Assembly: GCA_007258455.2 (NCBI GenBank)
Contig: VDFB02047230.1
Span: 160,898,635 to 160,962,634 of the forward strand
DNA: 64,000 nucleotides
From: Sequoia sempervirens
Lineage: Eukaryota > Streptophyta > Pinopsida > Cupressales > Cupressaceae
Direction of reading: 5' to 3'
In this document: positions 46,089-57,993 of the stretch, piece after piece
Layout: each line of letters starts with the position of its first letter
How positions within the stretch are numbered: position 1 is the first letter of the stretch
Translations under genes and position numbers: made by a program
The notes under the pieces: model-generated
The model's database searches: none
The model's input: the letters and a program-made list of their open reading frames with translations, nothing else
Told to the model about the DNA's origin: nothing

Positions 46089-46920
46089 TCAATTAGAGGA
46101 ATTAGGTGCCTCAACATAAGGGATAGCACCACACTCCTTAAGATGTTGAATTCGATTACTCAAATCCTTACATTCATTATTATAATGAACATGAACTCTA
46201 TGATATGCACAAAATGTACTCTTGTAGTAAAAAAAAAATTGGGTTCTTGGAGGGAGGGATATCAAATGATCTTAGAGGAGTCTAAACAAGATGCACTCGC
46301 GATCAAAATTAGATGTTCCTTTATTTTATAACAAAGATATCTCTTGCTTAGTACAAGATATCATATTTACACAAGACTCTTTAGATTGCGAGATTTTTTT
46401 CTCTCCTTGAAGGGAGGGTGTAAAATCTAACGAACTCCAATCGTTAATTTTTCACATAATGACATTTATGTTAAGCGAAGATTTTTTTGTTTCTTTCTTT
46501 TTTGGAGGACAATAACCAAGACTACTATTTTCTATCAATTTAGGATGCACTAATGTTAAAGTTGGATTGGAAGAATCTTTCATGTTAGAGTGTTAATATT
46601 GAGTGAAGACATGTTTGTTTCTTTTGAGGGATAATAACTAAAACCATTAGTCATTTCTCATGTGTTAGGCTCTATAGGGACACGTATACCTTGTTCTCTA
46701 GTACCACATCCTTTTCCACTATAACTGAGTTGTTTCATAAGTCCATAACCTTTTCCATAAAGTTTTTTCATTTCTTTTGGATTCGATGGTTGTTCATAGT
46801 CAAGTTCATCAAAGTTTGTTGTGTGTGTTGTTTTTTGTTCTAAAGCAGTTGAGGTGGATGCTTTCGAAGGGTCTTCCAAATTTTTTGTTGACATTACCAC
46901 TTTTTATTTTTCCTTTCTAG
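46089..46920 (-). pseudogene. Gypsy-type G-patch and C-terminal tail of element E
   Basis: The open piece 46658-46900 contains GKGYGLMKQLSYSGKGCGTR and EQGIRVPIEP, a G-patch of the kind that follows protease in some Ty3-gypsy polyproteins. After a stop, TNGFSYYPSKETNMSSLNIN and, in another frame, SLGYCPPKKKETKKSSLNIN repeat one another. The region ends with CKDLSNRIQHLKECGAIPYV, EAPNSSN and a TGA at 46089. That last motif resembles the C-x-LK-KIQDLID-G segment of gypsy gag. No reverse transcriptase follows before the purine tract at 43.5 kb. Confidence 0.65.
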
Positions 46921-48097
46921 AATCTTTTGTTATGATCTTGTATTCTCCCATGAATGTTGGTGTGAAATCCAAGTGTTGATGGTGTTTTCTGCACATCACA
47001 ACTCAGACAAGATGCAATATCCTATCTCTCTTAAAAGGTAAATCTCTATCAGCAAGCCTCAAGAGATAACCCCAAGGTATCTAGTGTCGGGTCTTGAAAA
47101 TGCATGAACAACCTAGTGATATATGTGAAAATGCTAGTAATCAGAAAAGGACCTTACTACAAGCAAAATGCTGAACTTTAGTCTACCAGATCCACTAATT
47201 AATATGATATTTCAATCCAAGTTTAACCCAGTAATTAAAGAAATAACAAAAGATAAAGGGTTTCAAGAGATATCTAAACATAGCACTACTCCTAGTATTA
47301 ACAATGCAAATGAAAAGCACTGAAATGGACCAATCCCTCAAACAGATTCCTATTCGACCCAGATAAATCTGTAATCTTGTAGAAACAGTGCAATCTTCTG
47401 TGGTTTTAAAGATTTTCAAATTATAAACATTTACTCAAACAACCCCTTCTACAATTTGAAATGAATAAATATTCACAACTAAACTAAGCACATTGAATGT
47501 AAAGTCTAGGCTAACTTTGCAAAGCAACTAACAATCAGTTGGTTGTGAAAAGTATGGACTGAGAGATTGCTACAACATTCCAGTATTAAATCACAAACAT
47601 TATTAAGTCAAATCCAATCTAAGCATTAACTTTCTCAAAGCAATTTCAAAGATAGAAGAACACACACCATGCAAGACAAGAGAATATGAATATGACAACA
47701 AATCACAATGTCATTGCTTGTATTCGAATTATCTATAGTAGCAACAATTTTTTGGCCTTCTATTACAATATTTGCTTGAGAGCCACTAACTTCTAGCTTT
47801 CTCTACTTCCTTCTAGCTACTCTTCTCTATCCTACTTCTGTCACTTGACAATAGTTACCACCCTCACAAATGAGGTGAGAAATTCCCAATATAGAATTCT
47901 CCCTCCTTAAAGGATGTCGGCCAGGATGAATTTTAAAATAGAGACAAGGCATGGAAAGCCTACCAAGAGAAATTCAAAATAGAATATAATATGCCTCAAA
48001 TGCATGCGTTTCATCTTAGTCGGCATGGGATCCCACCACAGCCCAAACCAAAGCATGGAGACGTAATGGGGAAGCACAAATTTTGATGTAGCCTGTG
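46921..48097. other. Non-coding; possible LTR-like segment
   Basis: The stretch from TGTTGG at 46955 to CCCAATA at 47885-47891, followed by a rightward complement of a purine tract (AATTCTCCCTCCTTAAA), has the outline of a minus-oriented 3' LTR of about 937 bp for the element carrying the 48-51 kb ORF. No matching partner LTR was found to the right, so this is unproven. Confidence 0.3.
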
Positions 48098-51000
48098 CTA
48101 ACTCCCTCCTCCACCATCTTTATTCTGACTCAAAATTTCCTGAACTCTCAAAAGTGTCCCATCCATGTTAGCTATTGGTGGCGAAGGCAAAACCTTAAGT
48201 TGATTTTGAATGGATGTGATGTCTTCTCTCGACTTCCTAACTGACCTATCCCAGTCCACCTTGTGCGCCATATACTTATCAATAACTACCAGGTAGGTGG
48301 CTGCATCATCTAACTAGTACTTAGAGATGGGATCATCACCAAGTGGTGCATAGACATCCTGCCACCACTCAGTTGCTCTAGGCTTAAGTGTTCAGGAGAA
48401 ATATTCCTCCTCCCTGTCATGATCTCAAAGAATGTAATAGAACCATTGTATACCCCACTCAAGGTATCTTCTATCTATCTTCTTCACTTGTGGATCATCT
48501 TCAATGCCGTTTGCCTAATTTGTAATGCCTCGAACCACTCCCAGGGTTCGGTAGCCTTAGAAAAAGGAAGGATCTTATCACTCACCAATCTATCTTTCGT
48601 GTATTCCATGATGGCCTTGGTTTTCTACAGCAGTAGGTCTGTGTCTCCTTTATCTTGTGTCATTACCTGCTTCATCCAATCCATCGTCATTGTAGCATCC
48701 TTCCCTATTGATAGGATTTCCTTAATGGCTTCATTACCTTTTGCTTGAACCCTTTTTAACCAATTTGTAGTGGCAAGGGTGGAGGCCTTCATCCTTTCCA
48801 ACTCTGTGATAGTCTCTTGAGGCAAAGGATTTGCAGCAGAGGAAGAAAGGTTAATGGATTGCAGGGGCTTCATTAAATCCTCCAAGCATTTCTTGAGACT
48901 TTCATTTTCTTTCTTAAGCTCCTGCTTGGTCTTCCTTTCTTTCCTTAATTGGTCCACAATAATCGTACTTGAGGCCTCATAATCTTCAATATCCCACTCA
49001 ATCGATGTAGGTCCTAGGTTGAAAATTTGAATGTTGTAATCCTCCCCGACCACATCATCTCTATTCTTGTCGGAAGCAGGGGTGGTGATGTGAACCACTT
49101 TATTATGTGCCTCATCCCTTTCAACTCTTGAGATCACTCTGGCTTTCTTCTTACCTTTATCTTTGCCAATATTTTCCAGTAATTCATCCCAATTAGGCGG
49201 CGTGTCTTCTAATACAACTTGTTTTCTCTTAATTTCTCTACCTAACCATTTTGGGACAGTAGGGTACAATTTCCCTTGACTCAATCTTGCTTCTCCTTGT
49301 TGAGCTTCTGCTATTTCTTCTTCCAAATCTTGTTTTTTAGGATTCTCATCCTTATTTCCTTCCTTTTCAGGCTCAAGTGATGGAACTTCCTCTGCATCTC
49401 CCTCCTTTGAGGGGGATTCAACCTCTACATGTGTGACTGGGGATTCTGCATGTGCAACCAGGGGAGACTGTATTGCCTTTTCGATTTCAGCTTCTGCAGT
49501 AAAGAGTTCTCCTTCATGGAATTCCTCCCCTTCAGTGTCTTGATGTTCCTCGACCTTATCAGCTTTGCTTGGTTCACTTTGGGTTTCATGAACTAGAGGA
49601 ATGTCATCATGTTGCACATTAGGAGAAGCAACTGGGGGAAAGTTAGCCTTAAGCACTCTATCCTTGGGAGAAGGGGTCCTAGACCTCCTTGTATATACCT
49701 TGGCTTTCTCCTTTGAACTTTCCACACTCACCAACGGTGGGGGAATTACTTCTCCTGCAGCCTTAGAGCTTGCTTTCTCTGATAATTTAACAATTTTTTT
49801 CTTCTTAAGCAGAGGGGTATCAGTCTCAGGGTTCTGCTCTTCAACCTCTTCCTGTTTAGATCTTTTGGTCCTTGTCCTCTTCTTTTCCTTTGGATTTCTT
49901 TGCTTTTTTGTTTCCTGGACTTCCTCTCCTTGGGCACTCTTTGTCTTGATCTTGGACGGAGAGTCCAACTTACCTTTTCCCTTAGTGTCCTACTTGACTG
50001 ACTCTTCAGAAGTGGAGTGGGAATCCAGGTCTCCCATCAGGTTGTATGTGCATTTTACTCCCTTGTCCTCCAACTCCCATATTGTATGCTTGAGCCACAT
50101 CCTAGTAACTTTGATGACTGGATCCATCAATTTTTCTAGCTTGGTTTTCTCTTCTTCCAACCAATCCACATCACCAATTGGTTGGTATTTTACCGCTTCA
50201 TAGGCATGGTCTTGGATCAAATTGCCATCATCTTCCAATTGGTCAGGCACTGCCTTTATATTGTATAGCCTGACTACATCTACTGGAAGCCATGAGAATT
50301 TCTTCTTCTTGACCTCGTATTCATCACTACAGTTGGCCCAGTAGTCCTCCAAGTTCACCTTGTGACTATATTCTCTGTTGTCCTTCCTTTGAGCTTCGCC
50401 AGTGATATCAAATTTGGACCTCTTGGAATGCAAAGACAAACCAAGGGTACTTATCTCTTCCTCTGAGGCTTGGGCAGAAATAATGGAACGACATGCCTCT
50501 CCAGTGCCAATTCTCAAGGGGAAATCTCCACCAAATCCTGTCTTGTGCTTGTCCTTTTTGACAATGGCATCAAAGTCAGAAATTTGCCTAGTTACTTCCA
50601 GGAATAGAAGGTGATCGGTTGGATACCTTGGGAGTCTGTATGGGGCCCTTTGGCAGCCATCAATCCGAATGTAGGAGAAGGTATGGAATTGGATGAACCA
50701 CACTCCATACTTCTTCATGAGCTCTTTGGCTTGGTCTGAAATCCTAACATGCTTTGCCCCTTGAAGCATCCTAGTGATGTACATGGTGAATGCATCATTT
50801 TCCCTCCTGTAGTTTGAACTTCCCAAGTGTCGTTGAGGGAAAACCTCATAAATGACATCCTACCCAAAGATTCCCTTTGTATCCAATCCTTTGTAGGGAT
50901 GGAATCTTGCCAGCGCATAGACCAGGTATGATGTCATTGTGAAGGTCTTAGTTCGCAACACATTGGATAGCTGGTAGTGGAGTATTTTTCTAATCAACCC

Positions 51001-51627
51001 AACCCAATGATAATCAATTAATTCTTGTTCCATCCTCACGATGGCATGGCACATCCAATTCTCGAACACTCCTGCATTCCTTAGCCCAACTACCCTACTG
51101 AGTAGTGTAATAGCATCATAGTATTCTTTCTTAAACTTTATCTTGAAAAGCTGCTTGGGTAGTTTAGAATAATGTGACTTGGGTTTTTCCAACCAGGAGT
51201 TGATGAACTGTTGGGATTTCACGGTTTTCTCATCGTAGTATCTCTTAGAGGACTCCATGTTGAATGCCACCACATGGGATTGGCCAGGCATGTCAAAGGT
51301 TTGGGCGATAGCGACAGGGTTGAGATTCACTATTACTCTCCCCTAAGGACTGATAATCTTCTGAGTACCCTAATCATAATTCCTAGCACACTCGAGAACT
51401 AGCTCATAACATTGCATGGTTAGAGGGAACCCAGCCACATGTGCCAAGCCTAAATCTCTCATCCTTCTAGCTACCAAGGGGAGGTCTTTAGCTGCCATTC
51501 GTTCTTTGAACTCCTTGTAATCCCATGATCCAACGTTTGTATCAGTCACCTCTGACTAGACTGATGTGATCTTGCTCTCAGGAATCTTTCTCTTAATGTC
51601 CATTTTGATTCTCTCTGCATCAGACAT
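48098..51627 (-). pseudogene. Long uncharacterised ORF broken by TAG codons
   Basis: From Met at 51627 (MSDAERIKMDIKRKIPESK) one minus frame runs 1,047 codons to a TGA at 48484-48486. It is interrupted only by TAG at 51556, 51370, 51343, 50860, 49990 and 48625 (lowest base of each). A +/-1 shift near 48470 then continues coding (WWQDVYAPLGDDPISKY, AATYLVVIDKYMAHKVDWDR) to TAG at 48098. Order: N-terminal region with NPVAIAQTFDMPGQ, a helix-rich segment (MEQELIDYHWVGLIRKILHY, TSYLVYALARFHPYKGLD), a mid-domain (YRLPRYPTDHLLFLEVTRQI), a long acidic and Lys-rich disordered part with KKRTRTKRSK-like nuclear signals, and a coiled coil (LRKERKTKQELKKENESLKK). No enzyme motif is recognised. It lies between protease and G-patch of element E, so it probably came in with a nested element. 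Confidence 0.75.
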
Positions 51628-52079
51628 GGAGGATCCAGCTGCTGCCTTGTCAGACTCGACCTACATTCATCAAGAAGAGCATCATAAAACCATAGAAAAG
51701 TAATATTAATTCATTAATACACCATTAGAATGAATCTCATGTAACCAAAGTGCCATTAAACCTCATCTGGGATGATCACAACAAATTTTATTTTTGAAGG
51801 CCACCCACGGAATCTGAACCAAAGAGGAATCCCGAGGAATTCCAAACCGATCGGATTCCAAGGGAACAACCAAGAAATGCCTACTTAATCATTAAACATG
51901 AGCATGATCGATCTATAAACCACATGATAAATCCAAATGTAACATGAAATAATCATCAAATGCATCACAAGTTATAAACGAGTCCAATTCTTTCATTTTT
52001 TGTTACATCCCATCAAAGTTCAGGAAAACCCGTGAGGAATGGATTTCTACGATGAATGAGCCAGGGGAGACTTCAGAAA
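51628..52079. other. Leader of the long ORF; possible intron acceptor
   Basis: The frame of the ORF continues upstream of its first Met as VESDKAAAGSS and meets TAG at about 51660, preceded by sequence resembling an acceptor (GATGAATGTAG|GTCGAG). Upstream, ATGATG|GTATGT near 53655 on the minus strand could be a donor. A spliced leader is only a possibility. Confidence 0.25.
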
Positions 52080-53225
52080 ACTAGGGAGACAGAGGATTTC
52101 AGAGAAATCTAGAATCGGCAGACATTCGCAGTGAATGCAAGACTCCAAGTCCATTAGTATAAGTATGCCTTTTCGGTCAAATAGATCTCATTCGAGAGGA
52201 AGTCACAGCGAAAAGGACATGTCTTGCCGAATAGTGATAAAGAAACCCGCGTCGGTGAGAGATATTCTCTTCATGGTGAGGTCATGGCAACTCATTCTTG
52301 TCTCACTGACTATTGGGGTCTAATCGAATGCTTCGGTATGACTTAAAGATTCTCGATGAGAGGTCTTATCGAATTTGCAATGTCCTGCCGACTAGTGCTT
52401 ATAGCAATCGATTTTAGTATGACTAAGGGGAGTCGGGATAAGGTCTCAGCAACTTTCCTTAGTCTCACTGACTAGCGATATATCAAAAAGAGCCTTCGGT
52501 GAGATAAAGGCATGGTTACAGTGAACGAATATAGGCCTAGGATGATTTTTCGGTATGACATCCTGCCGACAATATGTGGTCTCAGCGAAAGAAAATCAGA
52601 GCTCGCCAAGAAAGGAAGAGATTGTTGTAAGGTCTTGGTGAATGTTAGGAGTCTTGCTGAAAGTGAAGGTTTTTGATAAGAGTAATGATCTCGTTGAAAT
52701 GTCTCAGCGAAGCAATGAATGTCTTGGCAAAGCAAATGGATATCGGTATGACCAATAGAGCTCAATATAACCTCCTGCCAACTAGGGTTTGTCTTGGCGA
52801 TGGTGCACATGAAAGTAAGTGTCGATGAGAGACTTGTCCCTTCGAGGTGAAGTTACAGAAGGACATGTCTCACCAACTAGCAAAGAGCTCGACCAAACAT
52901 GGGGTTTTCGTTATAGGTCTTGGCAAACAACTCTGGTCTTAGTGACATAGCAATAAAACACATACATCAGAATGACTAATAGGTGGTCGGGGTAATGTCT
53001 TAGCGAAATGAATTTGTCTTCCCAACTTTGGAGGGCACTCGGCGAGACACAGGATATGTTTAGTGAAAGGTCTCGCCGAAAAGGAGAGGTCTTAGTGACA
53101 GAAAAGAAAATTGGCCAGACAAAAGGAGCCTGCTATGATCTCTTGTTGACCATATGTGGTCCCATCGAAAGAAGATCTGGAAGGAATGAACTATCTCGAA
53201 GGGATGGAGAATTCCGAATAGCGAC
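52080..53225 (+). repeat. CG-motif array resembling the long copia LTRs, opposite orientation
   Basis: Words such as TCGGTATGACATCCTGCCGA (52551), TCGGTATGAC (52334, 52743), GTCTTGCCGA and TCGGTGAGAGA fill this stretch. Their complements are the words that fill the LTRs of elements A and B on the plus strand. No TG/CA ends or target duplication could be placed, so it may be an internal leader or an LTR piece. Confidence 0.5.
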
Positions 53226-54309
53226 GCAAAATTACAACTTTACCCAACACACCCAATCAGTCACAGATCTTAAATACCTAAGCTTAGGGCAAGTCAAGCA
53301 TGGACCTTCCATAAATTTTCCTGGTATTCTAGGCCCACTCAAGAGCACATCCATGAAAAATGATGATGCCCTAAGTTTAAAATCCCATACACTCGCCATT
53401 AAAGCACAGGTTAGCTCATGACTATGGTAACCCCGAATATCGACATCATGATTTTCAAGTGATTTTATTAAAACGCACACAAGTTAATCGACTCGGGAAC
53501 CACTTGAAGGATCAAAAATTAATCGACCTCTACGTAACCCTAATCATGAAGCATCAAATAATGCAGAAAATTAAGCCCAAAAGGATCCATAATTTCGATT
53601 CACTATTTGCAATCATCAATCCAAAGCAAAACAAAGCGACACATACCATCATAAAGTGAAATGAATCCCAAAACCAGCAAATACGAAAGAGATGGTGTCC
53701 ACGAAGAGCAAAGGCATGAACACGCTAGAAAATGCTACCAAATCGACCAACTCTTAGTGAAATGCTCCAAAATATCGATCAAACACTCACAAGAAAGCAG
53801 TTCTCAACTCAACAATGGTAAATAATAACCATGATAGCACAAAAGATCCCTGACACTGAGTTAAATACATCCCTCTAAGCACACGCGAAGCCATTAATGC
53901 ACTTGACAAGACAGCCAAAGAAGGATTTCAGAAATCCGACAACAGGGTGGAATCTGGGAGAATCCAATCCATGCAAAAATCCGTGAAGACCAGAAATCTC
54001 CAAACAACAGGGTGGAACTGGAATCCAAGCAAGATTCGAGGAAATCCGAATCGGGTGGAAAATCCTGGATCCGAGTAAAAACCCAAACCATGGTCAAACT
54101 AAAGATTTTCAATGACATCTAGAAGGAACACTTAGGAAATCAAAAATAACCATTTAAGCACATGCCTAGATAGAGTGAAACCTCGAAACAAAAGGGCCAA
54201 AACGCAAAACAAAAAGAAAAAGGGGGGCCCTGCCTCCAGCAGGGTGTGTGTGCGAAAATTGCACAACACCAAGGAACCCCAATAATCTTCCAATAACTTC
54301 ATGTCTTCC
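53226..54309. other. No gene recognised
   Basis: Contains near-repeats of CAACAGGGTGGAA (53942 and 54006) and a GC-rich CCCTGCCTCCAGCAGGG hairpin at about 54226-54242. It separates the gypsy protease from the interrupting block; the exact junction was not located. Confidence 0.35.
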
Positions 54310-55005
54310 TCAATATACTTTTATTTTGTTGTTGTAGACATATTTCATGATACGATGAAGAGTAGAAGGAACCCCATTCATTGCATGAATCCATGGTCTT
54401 CCTAAAAGGAGACTATATGAGAGATCATCGGGAATAACATGGATCGAGGTTTGTAATGTGGTCTTTCCATTTCTAATAGGAAAAGTGATTACACCAAGCG
54501 GTTGTTTTCCTACATTATCAAACCCACTAATAGATAAAGAGGCATGTTGAACTCTTGATCTATCCATGCCAAGCCTATCCAAAAGGGTTACACTACACAC
54601 ATTAAGGGTGGAGCCATTGTTAACAAGGGTTCACTTTATTCTTGTCCTATTGTATTGAACTATTACCATGAAAGCTTCATTTCTTTTTACTTCTAATGGC
54701 ACAGGTAACTCATCTTGATGGAAAGTAATGTCTAAGTTAACTAAAGTTATTGCTTGATTTTGGGCTTGTACTTCATTTTATTGGACATTAGGAAGGGTAG
54801 GAACTTGTTGTAAAGCACTTTGAATCATGTTATGATAATGAGGAGAGGCTTGAAGGTGGTCCCATACTGATATCTCAGTAGGAGTGTCATTAAGTTGTTC
54901 AAAAAGATCATACTCCTTTCCACTTTGTGAAGGAAAACGAGGAGGACCAAGCAAGATAGGGTTAGGAAATGGGAGAGATGTTGAAGGTGTTTGTATTGGT
55001 TGCAA
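54310..55005 (-). pseudogene. Ty3-gypsy protease and gag C-terminal region of element E
   Basis: The piece 54778-55005 (KEYDLFEQLNDTPTEISVWD, HLQASPHYHNMIQSALQQV) is the gag end that precedes protease in this gypsy group. After a stop comes LVNNGSTLNVCSVTLLDRLG, then SISGFDNVGKQPLGVITFPI, SYSLLLGRPWIHAMNGVPST and LHRIMKYVYNN. The last three are hallmarks of the retroviral-type aspartic protease of plant gypsy elements. The catalytic Asp is Asn (54618-54620, VNNGST where VDNGST or IDSGS is expected). A TGA lies 5 codons before it. Confidence 0.88.
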
Positions 55006-55114
55006 AGTGTTTATAGTGTTATATGTATGAGCAATGGTGATATAATTTGATTTATGTGAAACATTATTCTTAGGTGGTTCAAGGATGAAAATGGGTTTAT
55101 TTTTTAGTTTTTGG

Positions 55115-55657
55115 TCATTGTGAGGGTGGATAGAGGATAGGTTGAGGTTGGATCACATTAACTTCTCTTAGTGAAGGAGATTCTAATGTCAATCCATCAT
55201 ATTCATCTAAGGAATTATTATAACCATTGTTTAAAAGACATGTGTCAATGTTCTCATTTTTGTGCACCATGATAACCTCCCTAGTAGGAGAGTTTTTAGG
55301 AGAACTAAAAACTAGATGTTCGTAACATTCAAAGGTTGGTTCTTCTAGAACAACTTCGTCACAAGTAAGGGAATTATCAATGGTTATATTTTCTTTCTTA
55401 TCAATGATGTCATTTTCTTGTTCAATAATGTTTTCTCTAGGGGAAGAGAGATACATAAGATTCTCATGACTCTCATTCTTTTGATCTTTTAACACCAAAA
55501 TATCTTCTTCACAACTAAGAGAGATGCTAGGAGAAGAGAAAATGTGATTTTCATAGTCATTTATGATTACATTCCTTTGTCTAGAAAAATAAATAGGGTT
55601 GTCATAGATCTTAAAGATTTGATTGTCTAATACCAACATATCCTCGGGTACACCCAA
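55115..55657 (-). pseudogene. Acidic repeat region of element E gag
   Basis: A 180-residue open piece built of degenerate units of about 40 residues: (S/C)CEEDILVL, then ENLMYLSSP, RENIIEQENDIID; next TCDEVVLEEPTFE, YEHLVFSSP. It has the same style as 56668-56928 (ACENVLVK, ENHESLVCPSP, WEDIMAQGNDIID), so both belong to one gag interrupted between 55658 and 56667. No known domain is recognised. Confidence 0.55.
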
Positions 55658-56667
55658 AAAACTAGTTTACAATTCCATTAAGGAAGAAAAAATGCATTTT
55701 CAGATGGAAAACATTTTAGGGTGTTCACTAGAGCTAGGGGATATGCTAGAACCCCCCCTTCTAGTGAACCCCCCTTTAATGGTTTATGGGGGTTCACGAG
55801 AAGGGGGGTTCAAGTGAACCTTGGTTCACTAGAACCCCCCTTTTTCCCCTTTCTCCCCCTCCAACACCAAACATCTCCATAATTTTTCCCTTCAAAGCTC
55901 AAGTTGAGGATGAAAATGGAGGAGACTTCACAGACCCAACTGATGATGGTAGTATTCAAAATGAGCTATCCAACAAATAGAATTTTAATACATTTTGGTT
56001 TTATTATGTATTTGTTTTTTAGTTTGATTAAACATAGGTTTTTCACCAAAAATCAAGCTCTTTATTCTACACATGTGGAAAAATAGTAGATTATCAAAAT
56101 AAAATTCTAAAAAATATGTGCAGGCTAGGTATTGATGTCCTTGATCTAGTAAAAGAAAAAAAATGAATTTTGATACATACAAAAAAAAGTTATGTTGTAT
56201 ATGGTTTTCCTATGTATGAATTGTAATTGGTTTGACTTCAAAATTTGGTTAAGGAAAAAATATTCAATAAAACACTATGAAACCAAATGAAAGGGTTATA
56301 TATTATAGTTACAAATCTAAATTCAAAACAATAGTTATGTTTTATATGGTAAGCATCACTCCTTAAAAATGGTGTGTACAGATAAAAACTAGTTTTCATA
56401 GGAGATGGAAAAAGAAGAGCAATCTAATTCCAATTTTTTTGAAAAAATATATATTTAGAATCTACAGAAAAAAAAAATGTCACAAATCACTAGTTTGCGT
56501 CATCTTCAAATTCCTCACAGTTTAGCCGCTATAGGTTCCTGAAAGTGAAGATTTAGTTAGAAAAAATTAGTTCAATGTCCAATTTGGCCAAAAATTGTAA
56601 ACCAATATTGTGAGATCACCCCCTCCTCACAACTAATATGATTGTCATGATTTCTTACAATTGCATC
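55658..56667. other. Interruption of element E gag; contains a C/G-run inverted repeat
   Basis: Non-coding, AT-rich except for 55740-55860. It separates two similar gag pieces. No LTR pair or terminal repeat was found at its edges, so the nature of the insert is unknown. Confidence 0.35.
55749..55811. repeat. Inverted repeat with C-run and G-run arms
   Basis: Left arm GAACCCCCCCTTCTAGTGAA with a further C run (to 55774) pairs with the right arm ending GAGAAGGGGGGTTC (55787-55811). A third copy, GGTTCACTAGAACCCCCC, follows at 55823. Confidence 0.85.
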
Positions 56668-57000
56668 CTATTTCACTAAAACATTTTCACAAGCAAGAGA
56701 TGAATGGGAGTGAGGTAAGGTGATGTTTAGAAATGTGTCTATGATATCATTCCCTTGTGCCATAATATCTTCCCAAGGGGTATGAGGAGAAGGACAAACA
56801 AGACTTTCATGATTCTCAATAAGTGCATCTTCTTTCACCAAGATACCTTTGTCACTAATAGGAGAGGTATCAATAGAAGAACATGTATGATCGTTATGGT
56901 TATCTATGCTTGTATCTTCTTCTATCACATCATTCCCACAAATATGAGAGATAGGAGGGGGTGTAGGTTTAAGGCAAGTGTCAACATTTTTACTTTGACT
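56668..57000 (-). pseudogene. Acidic repeat region of element E gag, upstream part
   Basis: The open piece 56668-56928 reads TSIDNHNDHTCSSIDTSPIS, then GILVKEDALIENHESLVCPS. Units resemble those of 55115-55657. The frame stops at both ends. The gag start was not identified. Confidence 0.45.
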
Positions 57001-57993
57001 AAGAGACTCTCATAACTAGGAAATTTAATGAATGAATGACTAACATGCTTATTGATGAAATTTTTCTTTGCAAACCTAGAAAAGGAAGATACTAGCATTT
57101 GTGAAAAGTAATCTATACAAACTAAGTAGTGACCTAGAATGAAATGTGTATTTATGCAATTTTTAGATTCTAAACAAGGTAATTTGCTAATTAAACTATG
57201 CAACAATATAAAAAAATGAAATGTTGTAAAAATTTGAAATCAAGCAATGCACTAAATTAACCAAATTAAGCTAGATTTCATGAAATATATGGAACAAAAA
57301 CTCAGTAAACTGAAACAGATATCTAATGACAACAAATAGAAGCATAGAAATGATGTTTTTAATGTTGTAAAAGGTAATTTTAGATCTGATATGGGACTAA
57401 ATCACCCAGACAAGTGTATGAGTCCCAATTAGGGTTTTTGGAGGTTGCAATTGATAAAAAACACACAACACAGAATTCCTAGAAATCAGGTAAAACAACC
57501 TGTACTAGGACTAAATCGCCTAGAGGGGTGTATGAGTCCTAGATTAGGGTTTTGGCACTAATTTCAAAAAAAATTGAGTGAGTGTTAGGTTTTCTATTTT
57601 GTAAGTTTTCTAGACTATGTGCAATTATAGATTTCAAATGAAATTCAATGATGCAAGATGCAAAAATGCAACCTATATGCACTTTCACTAATGCAAGATT
57701 TAGAAATCCTGGATGAAAATTAACTAATGCAAGACCTAATGCAAAGTTAATGTAAGATAGATCTAGGAATATGATGCACTCCAAATCAAAAAATAAGATT
57801 TCCAAAGGCTAGGTTCACCAAAATGAAATCTAGGAAATAGGTGTTCTATCTTTTGAGAGATGGAACTAGGGTTTAGGACCTATTTCACTTTAGTTCATTC
57901 AAGGAAACCCTAGAGATCTCTCAATCAAGGAACTCAATTGAGGAATGGGCTACTAGGGTGGTTTGCTTAGGTGTCATTAAAGAAAAGAGGGGG
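57001..57993. other. Leader region of element E, no primer site found
   Basis: Between gag and the right LTR. It includes two copies of a motif also found in the LTR (GGACTAAATC-CC, GTATGAGTCC, TTAGGGTTTT at about 57400 and 57515). No clear tRNA-complementary site was recognised next to 57994. Confidence 0.4.

Noticed and set aside
46955..47891. LTR of the element carrying the 48-51 kb ORF
   Set aside because: Ends and an adjacent purine tract look right, but no matching copy was found between 51.6 and 54.3 kb, so it is mentioned only as a possibility.
49601..50203. 200-codon plus-strand frame
   Set aside because: Lies opposite the long minus ORF; its Ser/Leu/Val-rich content is the shadow of Lys/Glu-rich coding on the other strand.
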